Source of the DNA: Terrimesophilobacter mesophilus
Lineage (GTDB): Bacteria > Actinomycetota > Actinomycetes > Actinomycetales > Microbacteriaceae
Length of the DNA: 64,000 nucleotides
Assembly: GCF_014200375.1 (NCBI RefSeq)
Contig: NZ_JACHBP010000001.1
Location: 1,116,001-1,180,000, forward strand
Direction: 5' to 3'
Shown here: positions 1 through 8,199 of the stretch, one piece after another
Position numbering within the stretch: position 1 is the stretch's first letter
Layout of the letters: each line of letters starts with the position of its first letter
Notes under the pieces: model-generated
Seen by the model: the letters and a program-made list of their open reading frames with translations, nothing else
Told to the model about the DNA's origin: nothing
The model's database searches: none
Position numbers and translations under genes: made by a program

Positions 1-2
1 AC

Positions 3-1604
3 TCAGTGGAAGAAGTGTCGCTCGCCCGTGAAGTACATCGTGACCCCTGCGTCGCGCGCCGCGGCGATGACCTCGTCGTCGCGCACAGAGCCGCCGGGCT
101 GGACGACCGCGGTGACCCCGGCATCCAGCAACACCTGCAGGCCGTCGGCGAACGGGAAGAACGCATCGGATGCCGCGACGCTTCCGCGCGCGCGGTCGCC
201 CGCCCGTTCGACCGCGAGCCTGCACGAGTCGACTCGGTTGACCTGGCCCATGCCCACGCCGACGGACGCTCCATCCCGTGCGAGGAGGATCGCGTTCGAC
301 TTCACCGCGCGCACTGCTCGCCAGGCGAACTCCAGGTCCGCGCTGGTCACGGCGTGCGCCGGTTCGCCCGACACGAGTCTCCACTCGTCGAAGGGCGCGA
401 AGTGCGTGTCGGGAGTCTGGACGAGAAGGCCGCCGGACACCTGCCTCCACTCGAGGGTTTCGCGCGAGTAGTCCAGCGGGAGACGGAGCAGTCTCAGGTT
501 CTTCTTCGCCGTGAGCACCTCGAGCGCATCCTCGGTGAAGTCCGGAGCGACGAGGACCTCCGTGAAGATGTCCTTGATCGATTCGGCCGCCGCGCGGTCG
601 ATCGTGCGGTTCGCCGCGATCACCCCGCCGAAGGCCGAGACCGGATCGCACTCGTGGGCGAGGCGATGGGCGGTGGCGATGTCCGGACCGACGGCGATGC
701 CGCACGGGTTCGCATGCTTGATGATCGCGACGGCGGGCTCGGAGAAGTCGTGGGCGGCGCGCAGTGCTGCGTCGGCATCGACATAGTTGTTGTACGACAT
801 CTCCTTGCCGTGCAGCTGCTGCGCCTGCGCGATTCCGCGCCCGTCGGCCGCCGGGTACAGGATTGCGGACTGGTGTGAGTTCTCGCCGTAACGCAGTGCG
901 GTACCGGCCTCGAACGCCAGGGTCAGGCCGCGATCATCGGCCTGGTTGCGCTCACGATCTGCGCGGATGCCGACGCTTGCGGTGAAATACTCTGCGACGG
1001 CGGTGTCGTAGGCGGCAGTGTGCGCGAACGCCTCACCGGCCAGTCGCTGCCGCTGGGCAAGGGTCGTTCCTCCGAGCGTCAGTGCCTTGATGACCTGCGC
1101 GTAGCTGGTCGGCGAGACGACGACCGCGACGTTCGCGTGGTTCTTCGCGGCGGAGCGCACCATGGCCGGGCCGCCGATGTCGATCTGCTCGATCACCGCA
1201 TCCGGCCCTGCACCGCTCGCGACCGTCTCGACGAAGGGGTAGAGATTGACGACGACGAGTTGGAAGGCCGCGAAGCCGAGCGCGGCGAGTTCCGCCTCGT
1301 GGCCCGGCAGACGCAGATCGGCGAGGATCCCGGCGTGCACGGCAGGGTGGAGGGTCTTGACGCGCCCGTCGAGGGACTCGGGGAACCCCGTCACCTCGCT
1401 CACCTCGGTGACCGGATGCCCGGCTGCAGCGATCTGTCTGGCGGTCGACCCCGTCGAAACGATGTCGACGCCGGCGTTCGCGAGCGCGGCGGCGAGCTCG
1501 AGCAGCCCCGTCTTGTCGCTCACCGACACGAGCGCCCTTCGAATCGGGATGACGTCGCGTTCCGAGGCATCCCGGGAACCGGTGGGCGGTGTGGTCGCGC
1601 TCAT
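3..1604 (-). CDS. purH: Bifunctional AICAR transformylase / IMP cyclohydrolase PurH
   Basis: PurH catalyses the last two steps of de novo IMP synthesis in the cytosol: formylation of AICAR from 10-formyl-THF, then ring closure. The 533-residue product is full family length. An N-terminal cyclohydrolase (MGS-like) domain begins near residue 23 ([11 protein letters not shown]). The transformylase domain follows, with LRYGENSHQ and the catalytic KHANPCG motif, and the protein ends in the usual GERHFFH. I chose ATG at 1604 because it overlaps the purN stop as ATGA. The frame stays open upstream, but that part lies antisense or out of frame over purN and shows no family sequence. It is the last gene of a perM-purN-purH operon. 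Identity is very certain. Confidence 0.97.
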   Translation of the reverse strand: MSATTPPTGSRDASERDVIPIRRALVSVSDKTGLLELAAALANAGVDIVSTGSTARQIAAAGHPVTEVSEVTGFPESLDGRVKTLHPAVHAGILADLRLPGHEAELAALGFAAFQLVVVNLYPFVETVASGAGPDAVIEQIDIGGPAMVRSAAKNHANVAVVVSPTSYAQVIKALTLGGTTLAQRQRLAGEAFAHTAAYDTAVAEYFTASVGIRADRERNQADDRGLTLAFEAGTALRYGENSHQSAILYPAADGRGIAQAQQLHGKEMSYNNYVDADAALRAAHDFSEPAVAIIKHANPCGIAVGPDIATAHRLAHECDPVSAFGGVIAANRTIDRAAAESIKDIFTEVLVAPDFTEDALEVLTAKKNLRLLRLPLDYSRETLEWRQVSGGLLVQTPDTHFAPFDEWRLVSGEPAHAVTSADLEFAWRAVRAVKSNAILLARDGASVGVGMGQVNRVDSCRLAVERAGDRARGSVAASDAFFPFADGLQVLLDAGVTAVVQPGGSVRDDEVIAAARDAGVTMYFTGERHFFH

Positions 1605-2188
1605 GCGAACTCCTTCAGGTCGATGACTCCCCGGGCGATATCCAGTACTGCCTGCACGAGCAGCCGGCGTTCGACGAGCTTGATGCGGTCGTGAAGAGAG
1701 TCTTCGGTGTCGCCCGCGACGATCGGCACGCGCTCCTGGGCGATCACGGGGCCGCTGTCGACACCGTCGTCGACGACGATGATGCTCGCGCCCGTCAGTG
1801 CCGCCCCGGATGCCAGCGCGTCCCGTACGCCGTGAGCGCCGGGGAACTCTGGCAGGAACGCCGGATGCGTATTGATGAGCCGCGGGGACAGGGCCGCCAC
1901 GACATCGGGAGGCAGGAGACGCATGAAGCCGCTCAGGATGACGAGCCCAGGGTTCCATTCCTCGATCTGTTCGAGGAGCGCCGCACCCCACGCCGCGCGA
2001 TCGGGAAAGTTCGACCATGAGACAGCGAAGGTCGGGACGCCGAACGCCTCAGCGTGAGCGAGCCCCGCTGCGTCGCGATCGGTGCCGACGGCGACGATCC
2101 GCGCGGGGAAATCCGCACCAGCGGTCGCCTCGAGCAGTGCACGGAGATTCGAGCCGGCCCCGGAGATGAGGACGACGACCGAGAGCAT
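1601..2188 (-). CDS. purN: Phosphoribosylglycinamide formyltransferase PurN
   Basis: PurN transfers a formyl group from 10-formyl-THF to GAR, the third step of purine synthesis. The product has 195 residues, normal for the family. The N-terminus has the phosphate-binding loop [11 protein letters not shown]. The catalytic Asn and His lie in [12 protein letters not shown], and the catalytic Asp lies in [10 protein letters not shown]. The gene starts 9 bases after perM ends and its TGA overlaps the purH ATG, so translational coupling of purN and purH is likely. The same purN-purH pair sits next to perM in mycobacteria (known context). Identity is very certain. Confidence 0.97.
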   Translation of the reverse strand: MLSVVVLISGAGSNLRALLEATAGADFPARIVAVGTDRDAAGLAHAEAFGVPTFAVSWSNFPDRAAWGAALLEQIEEWNPGLVILSGFMRLLPPDVVAALSPRLINTHPAFLPEFPGAHGVRDALASGAALTGASIIVVDDGVDSGPVIAQERVPIVAGDTEDSLHDRIKLVERRLLVQAVLDIARGVIDLKEFA

Positions 2189-2197
2189 GCACTCAGC

Positions 2198-3418
2198 CTA
2201 TTTGCTGCGCGGAGGGCGCCCCACCATGAGTCCGATGATCGCGGGGACCGCGAACTCGAGCGCTGCCCACAGGCCGACCTGGAACGCATCCGGGCCGACA
2301 TCGGCCAGCCGCCCAGGGCCGGCCGCCCCACCGGAGAACCAGGCAAGGAGCCCGAGCAGGATGCCGCCGGCGATGCCGACGCCGAGCCCCGTGAGTGCGA
2401 GCAGCGAAGCGCGCTCACCGACGACGCGCAGCACTGCCGGGCGCACGAAAACGCCGACAAGGAACCCGGCGACCACGGGCACGAGAAGTCCCAGGAATCC
2501 GAACGCGAAGTCACCCGTCGGTATGGCGCCGAAGATCGGAATCGCGGGCAATGGGCCGAGGCTCGTGCCGAGCGGGCCGACCGACGAGCCGGCCCCGATC
2601 GCGAACCCGGGGCCGACGAGCCACGCGGCGCACCAGACGACGAGGTTCGGGAGGAACGCGAATTCAGCGAGGGTCACGGCGATGCCGCCGAGCACCCCGG
2701 AGTGGATTCCCTCGTACAGCGCGATGATGCGCCCGTAGTCGACGAGGATCATGACCGCGAGGAGAAGTCCGGACACCATGAGGACCATGGCCACCGCGGC
2801 CACTCCCCCGCGCAGGGATTGGCCGACGACCGCGCGCACGGCATCCGGTCGCGACGCCCACCACTCGCGCACAGGCGATCGGCCCGGTACCCGACCGGGC
2901 ATCCGGTCGAGACGCCGCCTCGCGATACCCACACCGATCAGGAGACCGACAGCGAAGACGAGTGTCGGAAGCAGCGCCCCCTGCCAGAGCGACGGCCGGG
3001 CGAAACGGTGCACGGCGCTCACCGTGGCGCCGACGGCGAGCCCGGCGAAGACGAGGATGGCGATGATCGTGCCGAGGCGCACATACGGAGTCTCAGCGAT
3101 GCGCCTTCCCGCCCGCACCGCGAGCAGGGCGGTCAGCAGTGCGATGCCGAGGGCCGCGATCGATAGGACGAAGGGCGCGCCGGCGTCAGGGAAGCCCACG
3201 ATGTGCGCGGTCACGGGGTCGAGGGTGAGGGTCACATCGGCACCGTGGCCGATGAGCCAGGTGTCGACCGAGGCGCGCCAGAAGACCGTCCAGTCGAGCT
3301 GGAGGCCGTACTGGAACGCCCACAGGAAGGTGAGAGGGACGAGAGGGATGCCGATACCGATGCCGACGACGAGCAGCGCCTCGAGCGCGGCGAAGAGGGC
3401 GGTGATCGGACGGTTCAT
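2198..3418 (-). CDS. DUF6350 / PerM-like integral membrane protein
   Basis: This 406-residue protein is almost entirely hydrophobic, with about ten predicted membrane helices (for example LVVGIGIGIPLVPLTFLWAF near the N-terminus). It matches the DUF6350 family in composition, length and position. The mycobacterial member, PerM, lies directly upstream of purN-purH and next to sucCD, and has been linked to cell division and persistence. The same position here supports the assignment, while the cell-division role for this species is inference. The minus-strand sequence TAGGCT lies 9 bases before the ATG and may be the operon promoter -10. I see no catalytic motif. Confidence 0.8.
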   Translation of the reverse strand: MNRPITALFAALEALLVVGIGIGIPLVPLTFLWAFQYGLQLDWTVFWRASVDTWLIGHGADVTLTLDPVTAHIVGFPDAGAPFVLSIAALGIALLTALLAVRAGRRIAETPYVRLGTIIAILVFAGLAVGATVSAVHRFARPSLWQGALLPTLVFAVGLLIGVGIARRRLDRMPGRVPGRSPVREWWASRPDAVRAVVGQSLRGGVAAVAMVLMVSGLLLAVMILVDYGRIIALYEGIHSGVLGGIAVTLAEFAFLPNLVVWCAAWLVGPGFAIGAGSSVGPLGTSLGPLPAIPIFGAIPTGDFAFGFLGLLVPVVAGFLVGVFVRPAVLRVVGERASLLALTGLGVGIAGGILLGLLAWFSGGAAGPGRLADVGPDAFQVGLWAALEFAVPAIIGLMVGRPPRSK

Positions 3419-3491
3419 ACCCGTCGGAGCCTACCGCCGCATCCGCCGCTCACCCCGGTGCCACTCCCGACCGCGAAGGGTCGTTACTGTT

Positions 3492-3510
3492 CTTCGTGAG
3501 CGTCACGAAG
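3492..3510. terminator. Hairpin downstream of sucD
   Basis: A perfect 8-bp inverted repeat (arm CTTCGTGA, 3-base loop) lies 33 bases beyond the sucD stop, in the gap before perM. It lacks a clear T-tract on either strand, so it may be a weak terminator or an mRNA-stabilising hairpin. Confidence 0.4.
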
Positions 3511-3542
3511 GGCAACAACCGACCCCGCGCGAGGTGTGGACG

Positions 3543-4445
3543 CTACAGGGCGGCGAGGATGTCGCGCATGAGCTGGGCGGTCTCGGACGGCGTCTTGCCG
3601 ACCTTGACGCCCGCAGCCTCGAGCGCTTCCTTCTTCGCCTGCGCCGTGCCGGCGGAGCCGGAGACGATCGCGCCGGCGTGACCCATGGTCTTGCCCTCCG
3701 GCGCGGTGAACCCTGCGACGTAGCCGACGACGGGCTTCGTGACGTTCGCCTTGATGAAGTCGGCCGCGCGCTCCTCGGCGTCGCCGCCGATCTCACCGAT
3801 CATGACGATGGCCTTCGTCTCCGGGTCGGCCTCGAACGCGGCGAGCGCGTCGATGTGGGTCGTTCCGATGACGGGGTCGCCGCCGATTCCGATCGCCGTC
3901 GAGAAGCCGAGATCCCGCAGCTCGTACATCATCTGGTAGGTGAGGGTTCCCGACTTCGAGACGAGACCGATCGGACCCTTGTGGGTGATGTTCGCGGGTG
4001 TGATGCCGACGAGAGCCTCGTCGGGGGTGATGATGCCCGGGCAGTTCGGGCCGATGATGCGCGTCGCGCCGCCCTTCGCCTTGGCGTGCGCCCACGCCTC
4101 GGCCGAGTCCTGCACGGGGATGCCTTCGGTGATGACGACGAGCAGCGGGATGGCTGCGTCGATCGCCTCGATCATGGCGTCCTTGGCGTGCGCCGGCGGG
4201 ACGAAGATGATCGAGACATCCGCCCCGGTCTTCTCCATGGCCTCGACGACGGTGCCGAACACCGGAAGTTCGACGGCATCCCCGGATGCCGTGGTGTGCG
4301 CGACGGTCGTGCCCGCCTTCCGCGCGTTCACACCCCCGACGACCTGCGTCCCGGCCTTGAGCATGAGCGCAGTGTGCTTGGTGCCCTCGCCGCCGGTGAT
4401 GCCCTGGACGATGACCTTCGAGTCCCTGGTGAGGAAGATTGACAT
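3543..4445 (-). CDS. sucD: Succinyl-CoA synthetase alpha subunit SucD
   Basis: SucD is the CoA-binding and phospho-histidine subunit of succinyl-CoA synthetase, which makes ATP or GTP in the TCA cycle. The 300-residue product has the N-terminal CoA-binding Rossmann domain ([12 protein letters not shown]) and the ligase domain. The active-site histidine is in [13 protein letters not shown] near residue 245, followed by the conserved [15 protein letters not shown]. It starts 10 bases after sucC ends, with AAGGA upstream, so the two subunits are co-transcribed. Identity is very certain. Confidence 0.97.
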   Translation of the reverse strand: MSIFLTRDSKVIVQGITGGEGTKHTALMLKAGTQVVGGVNARKAGTTVAHTTASGDAVELPVFGTVVEAMEKTGADVSIIFVPPAHAKDAMIEAIDAAIPLLVVITEGIPVQDSAEAWAHAKAKGGATRIIGPNCPGIITPDEALVGITPANITHKGPIGLVSKSGTLTYQMMYELRDLGFSTAIGIGGDPVIGTTHIDALAAFEADPETKAIVMIGEIGGDAEERAADFIKANVTKPVVGYVAGFTAPEGKTMGHAGAIVSGSAGTAQAKKEALEAAGVKVGKTPSETAQLMRDILAAL

Positions 4446-4455
4446 GTCCCGATCC

Positions 4456-5619
4456 TTACTTCGAAGCCAGCTGGGAGGCCTTGTCGGCCCCCTCGTCCAT
4501 GGTGTCGGCGAGCGTGACGAGCGGATGCGCGGCCTCGTTCAGGATGCGCCGTCCCTCCTCGACCTTGTTGCCGTCGAGCCGCACGACGAGCGGCTTGTTC
4601 GCGCCGTCCCCGAGCTTCGCGAGCGCACCGACGATGCCGTTCGCGACCGCATCGCACGCCGTGATCCCGCCGAAGACGTTCACGAACACGCTCTTGACCT
4701 GCGCGTCGCCGAGAATGACGTCGAGCCCTGCGGCCATGACCTCTGCGCTCGCCCCACCGCCGATGTCGAGGAAGTTGGCCGGCTTCACGCCGCCGTACTT
4801 CTCGCCTGCGTATGCGACGACATCCAGCGTGCTCATGACGAGTCCCGCTCCGTTGCCGATGACGCCGACCTCGCCGTCGAGCTTCACGTAGTTGAGGTCA
4901 GCCGCCTTCGCCTTGGCCTCGAGCGGGTCGGTGGATGCCGCATCCTCGAGCGCGGCGTGGCCCGGATGGCGGAAGTCCGCATTGCCGTCGAGTGTGACCT
5001 TGCCGTCGAGGGCCAGAATGTCGCCCTCGGCCGTGAGCACGAGCGGGTTGACCTCGACAAGAGTGGCATCCTCGCCCGTGTAGACCTCATAGAGCTTGAC
5101 GATGACGGGCGCGACCTTCGCGATGAGCTCTTCGGGGAAGTGACCTGCACGCGCGATCTCGGCCGCCTTCTCCTCGTCGATCCCGGTCGCGGGGTCCACT
5201 TCGACGCGGGCGAGGGCATCCGGGCGCTCGACCGCGAGCACCTCGATCTCCATGCCGCCCTCGACGCTGCAGAGGGAGAGGTAGGAGCGGTTGGCCCGGT
5301 CCAGCAGTACGGAGAAGTAGAACTCGCGCTCGATGCTCGCGCCGGCCGCGACCATCACCCTGCGGACGACGTGGCCCTTGATGTCGAGGCCGAGGATCTG
5401 CTCTGCCGCGGCGAATGCCTCATCCGGACTGTGCACGACCTTGACGCCGCCCGCCTTGCCGCGACCGCCCACCTTGACCTGCGCCTTGACGACGACGGTG
5501 CCGCCGAGCTTCTCTGCGGCCGCGCGGGCCTCCTCGGGGGTGTCCGCGACGATGCCGGCAAGTACCGGCACTCCGTAGGATTCGAAGAGATCCCTGGCCT
5601 GGTACTCGAATAGATCCAC
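4456..5619 (-). CDS. sucC: Succinyl-CoA synthetase beta subunit SucC
   Basis: SucC is the nucleotide- and succinate-binding subunit of succinyl-CoA synthetase. I set the start at GTG 5619 (product begins (M)[15 protein letters not shown]), with GGAAA 6-10 bases upstream. This gives 387 residues, the family length. The frame is open further upstream, but that part is not conserved, and an ATG at 5626 is out of frame. An ATP-grasp domain fills the first half ([16 protein letters not shown]), and the ligase domain carries NIFGG-type and GGGAS motifs. A TAGGAT box about 45 bases upstream, inside the end of the esterase gene, is a possible -10. It is followed by sucD. Confidence 0.96.
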   Translation of the reverse strand: MDLFEYQARDLFESYGVPVLAGIVADTPEEARAAAEKLGGTVVVKAQVKVGGRGKAGGVKVVHSPDEAFAAAEQILGLDIKGHVVRRVMVAAGASIEREFYFSVLLDRANRSYLSLCSVEGGMEIEVLAVERPDALARVEVDPATGIDEEKAAEIARAGHFPEELIAKVAPVIVKLYEVYTGEDATLVEVNPLVLTAEGDILALDGKVTLDGNADFRHPGHAALEDAASTDPLEAKAKAADLNYVKLDGEVGVIGNGAGLVMSTLDVVAYAGEKYGGVKPANFLDIGGGASAEVMAAGLDVILGDAQVKSVFVNVFGGITACDAVANGIVGALAKLGDGANKPLVVRLDGNKVEEGRRILNEAAHPLVTLADTMDEGADKASQLASK

Positions 5620-5665
5620 GCTGCATTTCCAATCGCGTTGCTGAGCAAAACTGCCACAGAAGATC

Positions 5666-6586
5666 CTACCCGCTTGCGCTGGCACCGACTTTCAGGCCAA
5701 GGGATGCGAGGAAGTCGTCCACCGTGTGGGTGAGGGGGATCGGCTTTCCCAGTTCGGAGCTGATCTTGCCGTGACTCATGGCAACCGGAAACACCTGAAT
5801 GCCCACATCGCTGCCTGCGGCCGCCTGCTTCCGCACGGCATTCTCGAAGCCTTGCGCCTGCGGACAGGCATCCGCCCGCGCGCTGCCGCAGACGAGAAGC
5901 ATGGGCGCTGGAACGCCGCTCAGGCGAAGCGTCGGTGAGGAGTCCTTCCACAGCTGCTCGTCATTGCCGAAGACCGGATCGTAGAGGGCAAAGTGCGGCT
6001 TCTCCATGATCGAGACGATGTCGAAACCCGCGCCGTCGAGGGAGACGGTGCCACGCCATGCGCCGGCTCCCGCGTTCGCCGCAAAGCTCGGGTCGGCCGC
6101 GACGAGGGATACCAGATTCCCGCCGGCAGAGTGGCCCATGAGGACCACGTCCTCGCCGGATCCTCCCCATTCTGCAGCGTGCTTCTGCACGAAGGCGAGC
6201 GCAGCAGCCACATCGCCGGCTTCGTCGACGGGAGTCACCGCTGGCGAGAGTCGATAGTTCATCGAGACGAACACGAAACCCATCGGCAGGTAGTGCGCGA
6301 CCTTGTTGTCGACGACACCGGCGGCCGCCTTGTCGCCCCGAACCCAGCTGCCGCCGTGGACCATGAGAATGACGGGCGCGCCGCTGACGCCCCCTGGCGC
6401 ATACACGTCCAACACCTGAAGCGGATCGGAGCCGTAGGCGACATCGCGGTGGATCTCAGTGGCGGCAGGCAACCACGCACCTGAAACGACCGCATCTCCG
6501 CTGGCGGATGTGGTGGTGACGGGTGCGCACCCGGCAAGGACGAGCGCCGTCACGGCGACCGCCGCGGTCACGATCATTCTTCGCAT
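5666..6586 (-). CDS. Lipoprotein alpha/beta-hydrolase (carboxylesterase-like)
   Basis: This is a 306-residue secreted lipoprotein. A signal peptide ends in the lipobox LVLAGC with the lipidated Cys at 20, so the enzyme should sit on the outer face of the membrane. It has an alpha/beta-hydrolase fold of the HSL/BD-FAE type: the oxyanion HGGSW at 77-81 and the nucleophile elbow GHSAGG with Ser153; a C-terminal His in AMSHGKI is a candidate for the triad. The substrate is unknown; an ester such as an acetylated sugar or kynurenine-like compound is possible. TAGCGT (6593-6598) lies 6 bases before the ATG, which suggests a leaderless mRNA. It is monocistronic. Confidence 0.82.
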   Translation of the reverse strand: MRRMIVTAAVAVTALVLAGCAPVTTTSASGDAVVSGAWLPAATEIHRDVAYGSDPLQVLDVYAPGGVSGAPVILMVHGGSWVRGDKAAAGVVDNKVAHYLPMGFVFVSMNYRLSPAVTPVDEAGDVAAALAFVQKHAAEWGGSGEDVVLMGHSAGGNLVSLVAADPSFAANAGAGAWRGTVSLDGAGFDIVSIMEKPHFALYDPVFGNDEQLWKDSSPTLRLSGVPAPMLLVCGSARADACPQAQGFENAVRKQAAAGSDVGIQVFPVAMSHGKISSELGKPIPLTHTVDDFLASLGLKVGASASG

Positions 6587-6630
6587 GGAAGAACGCTACC
6601 GAGTCCGCGGCGGTTCTCCCTATGGCGCAC

Positions 6631-8052
6631 CTATGACTTCTTCGCGGTGAAGCGAACCGTCCCCGTCGCGATGTCCGCCGTGACGAGCCGTGCGGTGATG
6701 ACCGCTCCAGCTTCGAGGTCGCCGTCGCAGGATGCCGTCACCGCCGGGTCGACGAGCTGGATCTGGGCCGTGCCGTTCGAGGCGGCGATGACCGTCGCGT
6801 CGAACTCCTCGCCGACGCGCGAGCTCAGCACTGCAGCCTCCACGGCGCTCACCGCCGCGTGGTCCGCCCGGCCGGCCACGGCATCCGACGCCGCCATGAT
6901 CGGGGGGAGCTCTGGGAGGGCGGTGCGCGCCCAGGCGGGGATGCTGCGCCCGTTCGCGAGCGCATCGCAGACGACGAGTACGAAGCGATCCACGAGCCTG
7001 CGCAGCGGCGCGGTCGTATGCGCGTACGGGGCGCCGACGGCCGACTGGACCGAGTTCTCGGGCACGTCACCCTCGAATACGGTGTAACCGGCGCCTCGGA
7101 AGAGGGACGCGGCCGCATGCATGATGGCGAGCTGCCTCGGGTCATCGGGGTCGAGCGTGCGGAGGTATTCGCCATACTCGACGGTGGCCGGCCACGGCGT
7201 TCCGAGTGCTGCCGCACGCCTCCGGAACCAGGAGATCGACTCTTCGCTCGGCGGCGGCATGGTGCGCAGGATGCCCACCCTCCCCTCGATCATGATGCGC
7301 GCGGCCGCCATGCCGGTGAGGACGGAGATCTGGGCGTTCCAGTCCTCCGCGGGAAGCGGATGCCGACGGATGAGCTCATAGCGACCGCCGACGTCGCGAA
7401 CCTCCTGCTCCGGCCTCCCGAGGCTCGCGCCGCCGCGGTCGCGTTCCCGCTGGATGAGCACGAGCCCGATCTCCTTGAGCAGCGCGAGCGACTCGGGAGC
7501 GGTGCCGGCGTCGATCGACGACTGCACCGTCTCGTAGTCGAGGCGTTCCGTGCTCCGAATGCGGGCGCGGCCGAGGCTGATGGCCGTCTGTCGCCCTTCA
7601 CGGTCGAGTTCGAAGGTCCAGACGTATGCACCGCGCACCTGGCCGGGCAACAGTGACGCCGCCTCCTCGCTGATGACGAGCGGATGCAGCGGAATCCGGC
7701 CATCCGGGAGGTACAGGGTCTGCCCCCTCGAGCGCGCCTCCGCGTCGATCGCCCCGCCCGGCCTCACGAACGCGGGCACGTCGGCGATCGCATAGCGCAC
7801 TCGATAGCCGTCATCCGTGCGCTCCAGATGCATCGCCTGGTCGAGGTCGAGGGAGCCGGCCGGGTCGATCGTGAAGAACGGCACGTCGAGCAGGTCGGCG
7901 TCGGGGAGGGTCGCGTCCGCCGCAGCGGTCCTGGCCTCGGCCTCCACCTCTGCGGGGAACGCGGCCGTCACATCGAGCTCGGCCCGCAGGGCGGCGAGGG
8001 CTGCTGCGAGCTCGCCATCGGCGTCGCCGAGCCGCACGGTGGTGAGGGGCAT
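6631..8052 (-). CDS. RNB-domain (RNase II/R-type) exoribonuclease
   Basis: This 473-residue protein carries an RNB catalytic domain, which degrades RNA 3' to 5'. The metal-binding aspartates are in DPAGSLDLDQAMH at 63-75, followed by the conserved IADVPAFV and a PYAHTTAPLRRLVDR block. There is no complete cold-shock domain at the N-terminus, and the protein is shorter than RNase R. This is the usual actinobacterial short form. Its ATG overlaps the stop of a mini-ORF by one base (TGATG), so its translation may depend on the repeat chain from pcrA (see 8052-8199). The gene ends before the lipoprotein esterase. Confidence 0.88.
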   Translation of the reverse strand: MPLTTVRLGDADGELAAALAALRAELDVTAAFPAEVEAEARTAAADATLPDADLLDVPFFTIDPAGSLDLDQAMHLERTDDGYRVRYAIADVPAFVRPGGAIDAEARSRGQTLYLPDGRIPLHPLVISEEAASLLPGQVRGAYVWTFELDREGRQTAISLGRARIRSTERLDYETVQSSIDAGTAPESLALLKEIGLVLIQRERDRGGASLGRPEQEVRDVGGRYELIRRHPLPAEDWNAQISVLTGMAAARIMIEGRVGILRTMPPPSEESISWFRRRAAALGTPWPATVEYGEYLRTLDPDDPRQLAIMHAAASLFRGAGYTVFEGDVPENSVQSAVGAPYAHTTAPLRRLVDRFVLVVCDALANGRSIPAWARTALPELPPIMAASDAVAGRADHAAVSAVEAAVLSSRVGEEFDATVIAASNGTAQIQLVDPAVTASCDGDLEAGAVITARLVTADIATGTVRFTAKKS

Positions 8053-8117
8053 CAGAGCTTCTCGATCGGCACGGTCGCGAACAGCGAACGTGCATCAGGT
8101 GGGTTCGAGAAGCTCAT
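8052..8117 (-). CDS. Mini-ORF 2, second repeat copy (21 codons)
   Basis: This tiny reading frame reads MSFSNPPDAR...PIEKL. It begins with an ATG that overlaps the stop of mini-ORF 1 (ATGA) and ends in a TGA that shares one base with the ATG of the downstream ribonuclease (TGATG). It is identical to mini-ORF 1 except for the loss of the last Ala codon. It could be a coupling peptide that carries ribosomes from pcrA into the ribonuclease gene, or a chance ORF in a duplicated repeat. No known family is recognised. Confidence 0.35.
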   Translation of the reverse strand: MSFSNPPDARSLFATVPIEKL

Positions 8118-8199
8118 GCGAGCTTCTCGATCGGCACGGTCGCGAACAGCGAACGTGCATCAGGTGGGTTCGAGAAGCTCATGCGAGCTTCTCGATCGG
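8055..8199. repeat. 65-bp direct tandem repeat, two full copies plus 15 bp
   Basis: Two identical 65-bp units (8055-8119 and 8120-8184) are followed by 15 matching bases (8185-8199) that belong to the 3' end of pcrA. Each unit junction forms a perfect 11-bp hairpin with arm TCGAGAAGCTC and loop ATGC (8105-8130 and 8170-8195). On the minus strand, the stop-start ATGA overlaps lie at the loop-stem border. The unit length equals a 23-codon ORF minus the 4-base overlap, so the duplication preserves coupling. Confidence 0.9.
8114..8182 (-). CDS. Mini-ORF 1, first repeat copy (22 codons)
   Basis: This reading frame starts at an ATG overlapping the pcrA stop (ATGA) and encodes MSFSNPPDAR...PIEKLA, whose last six residues match the last six of PcrA. 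It ends in a TGA overlapping the start of mini-ORF 2. The start codon lies in the loop of a perfect hairpin. Whether the peptide is made or functional is unknown; the exact chain of stop-start overlaps is what makes it notable. Confidence 0.38.
   Translation of the reverse strand: MSFSNPPDARSLFATVPIEKLA

Noticed and set aside
1605-2018. N-terminal extension of PurH
   Set aside because: The arginine-rich translation is out of frame over purN and PurH homology starts at the ATG overlapping the purN stop.
8055-8199. CRISPR-like array
   Set aside because: The repeat units are contiguous with no unique spacers, and only two full copies exist next to coding ends.
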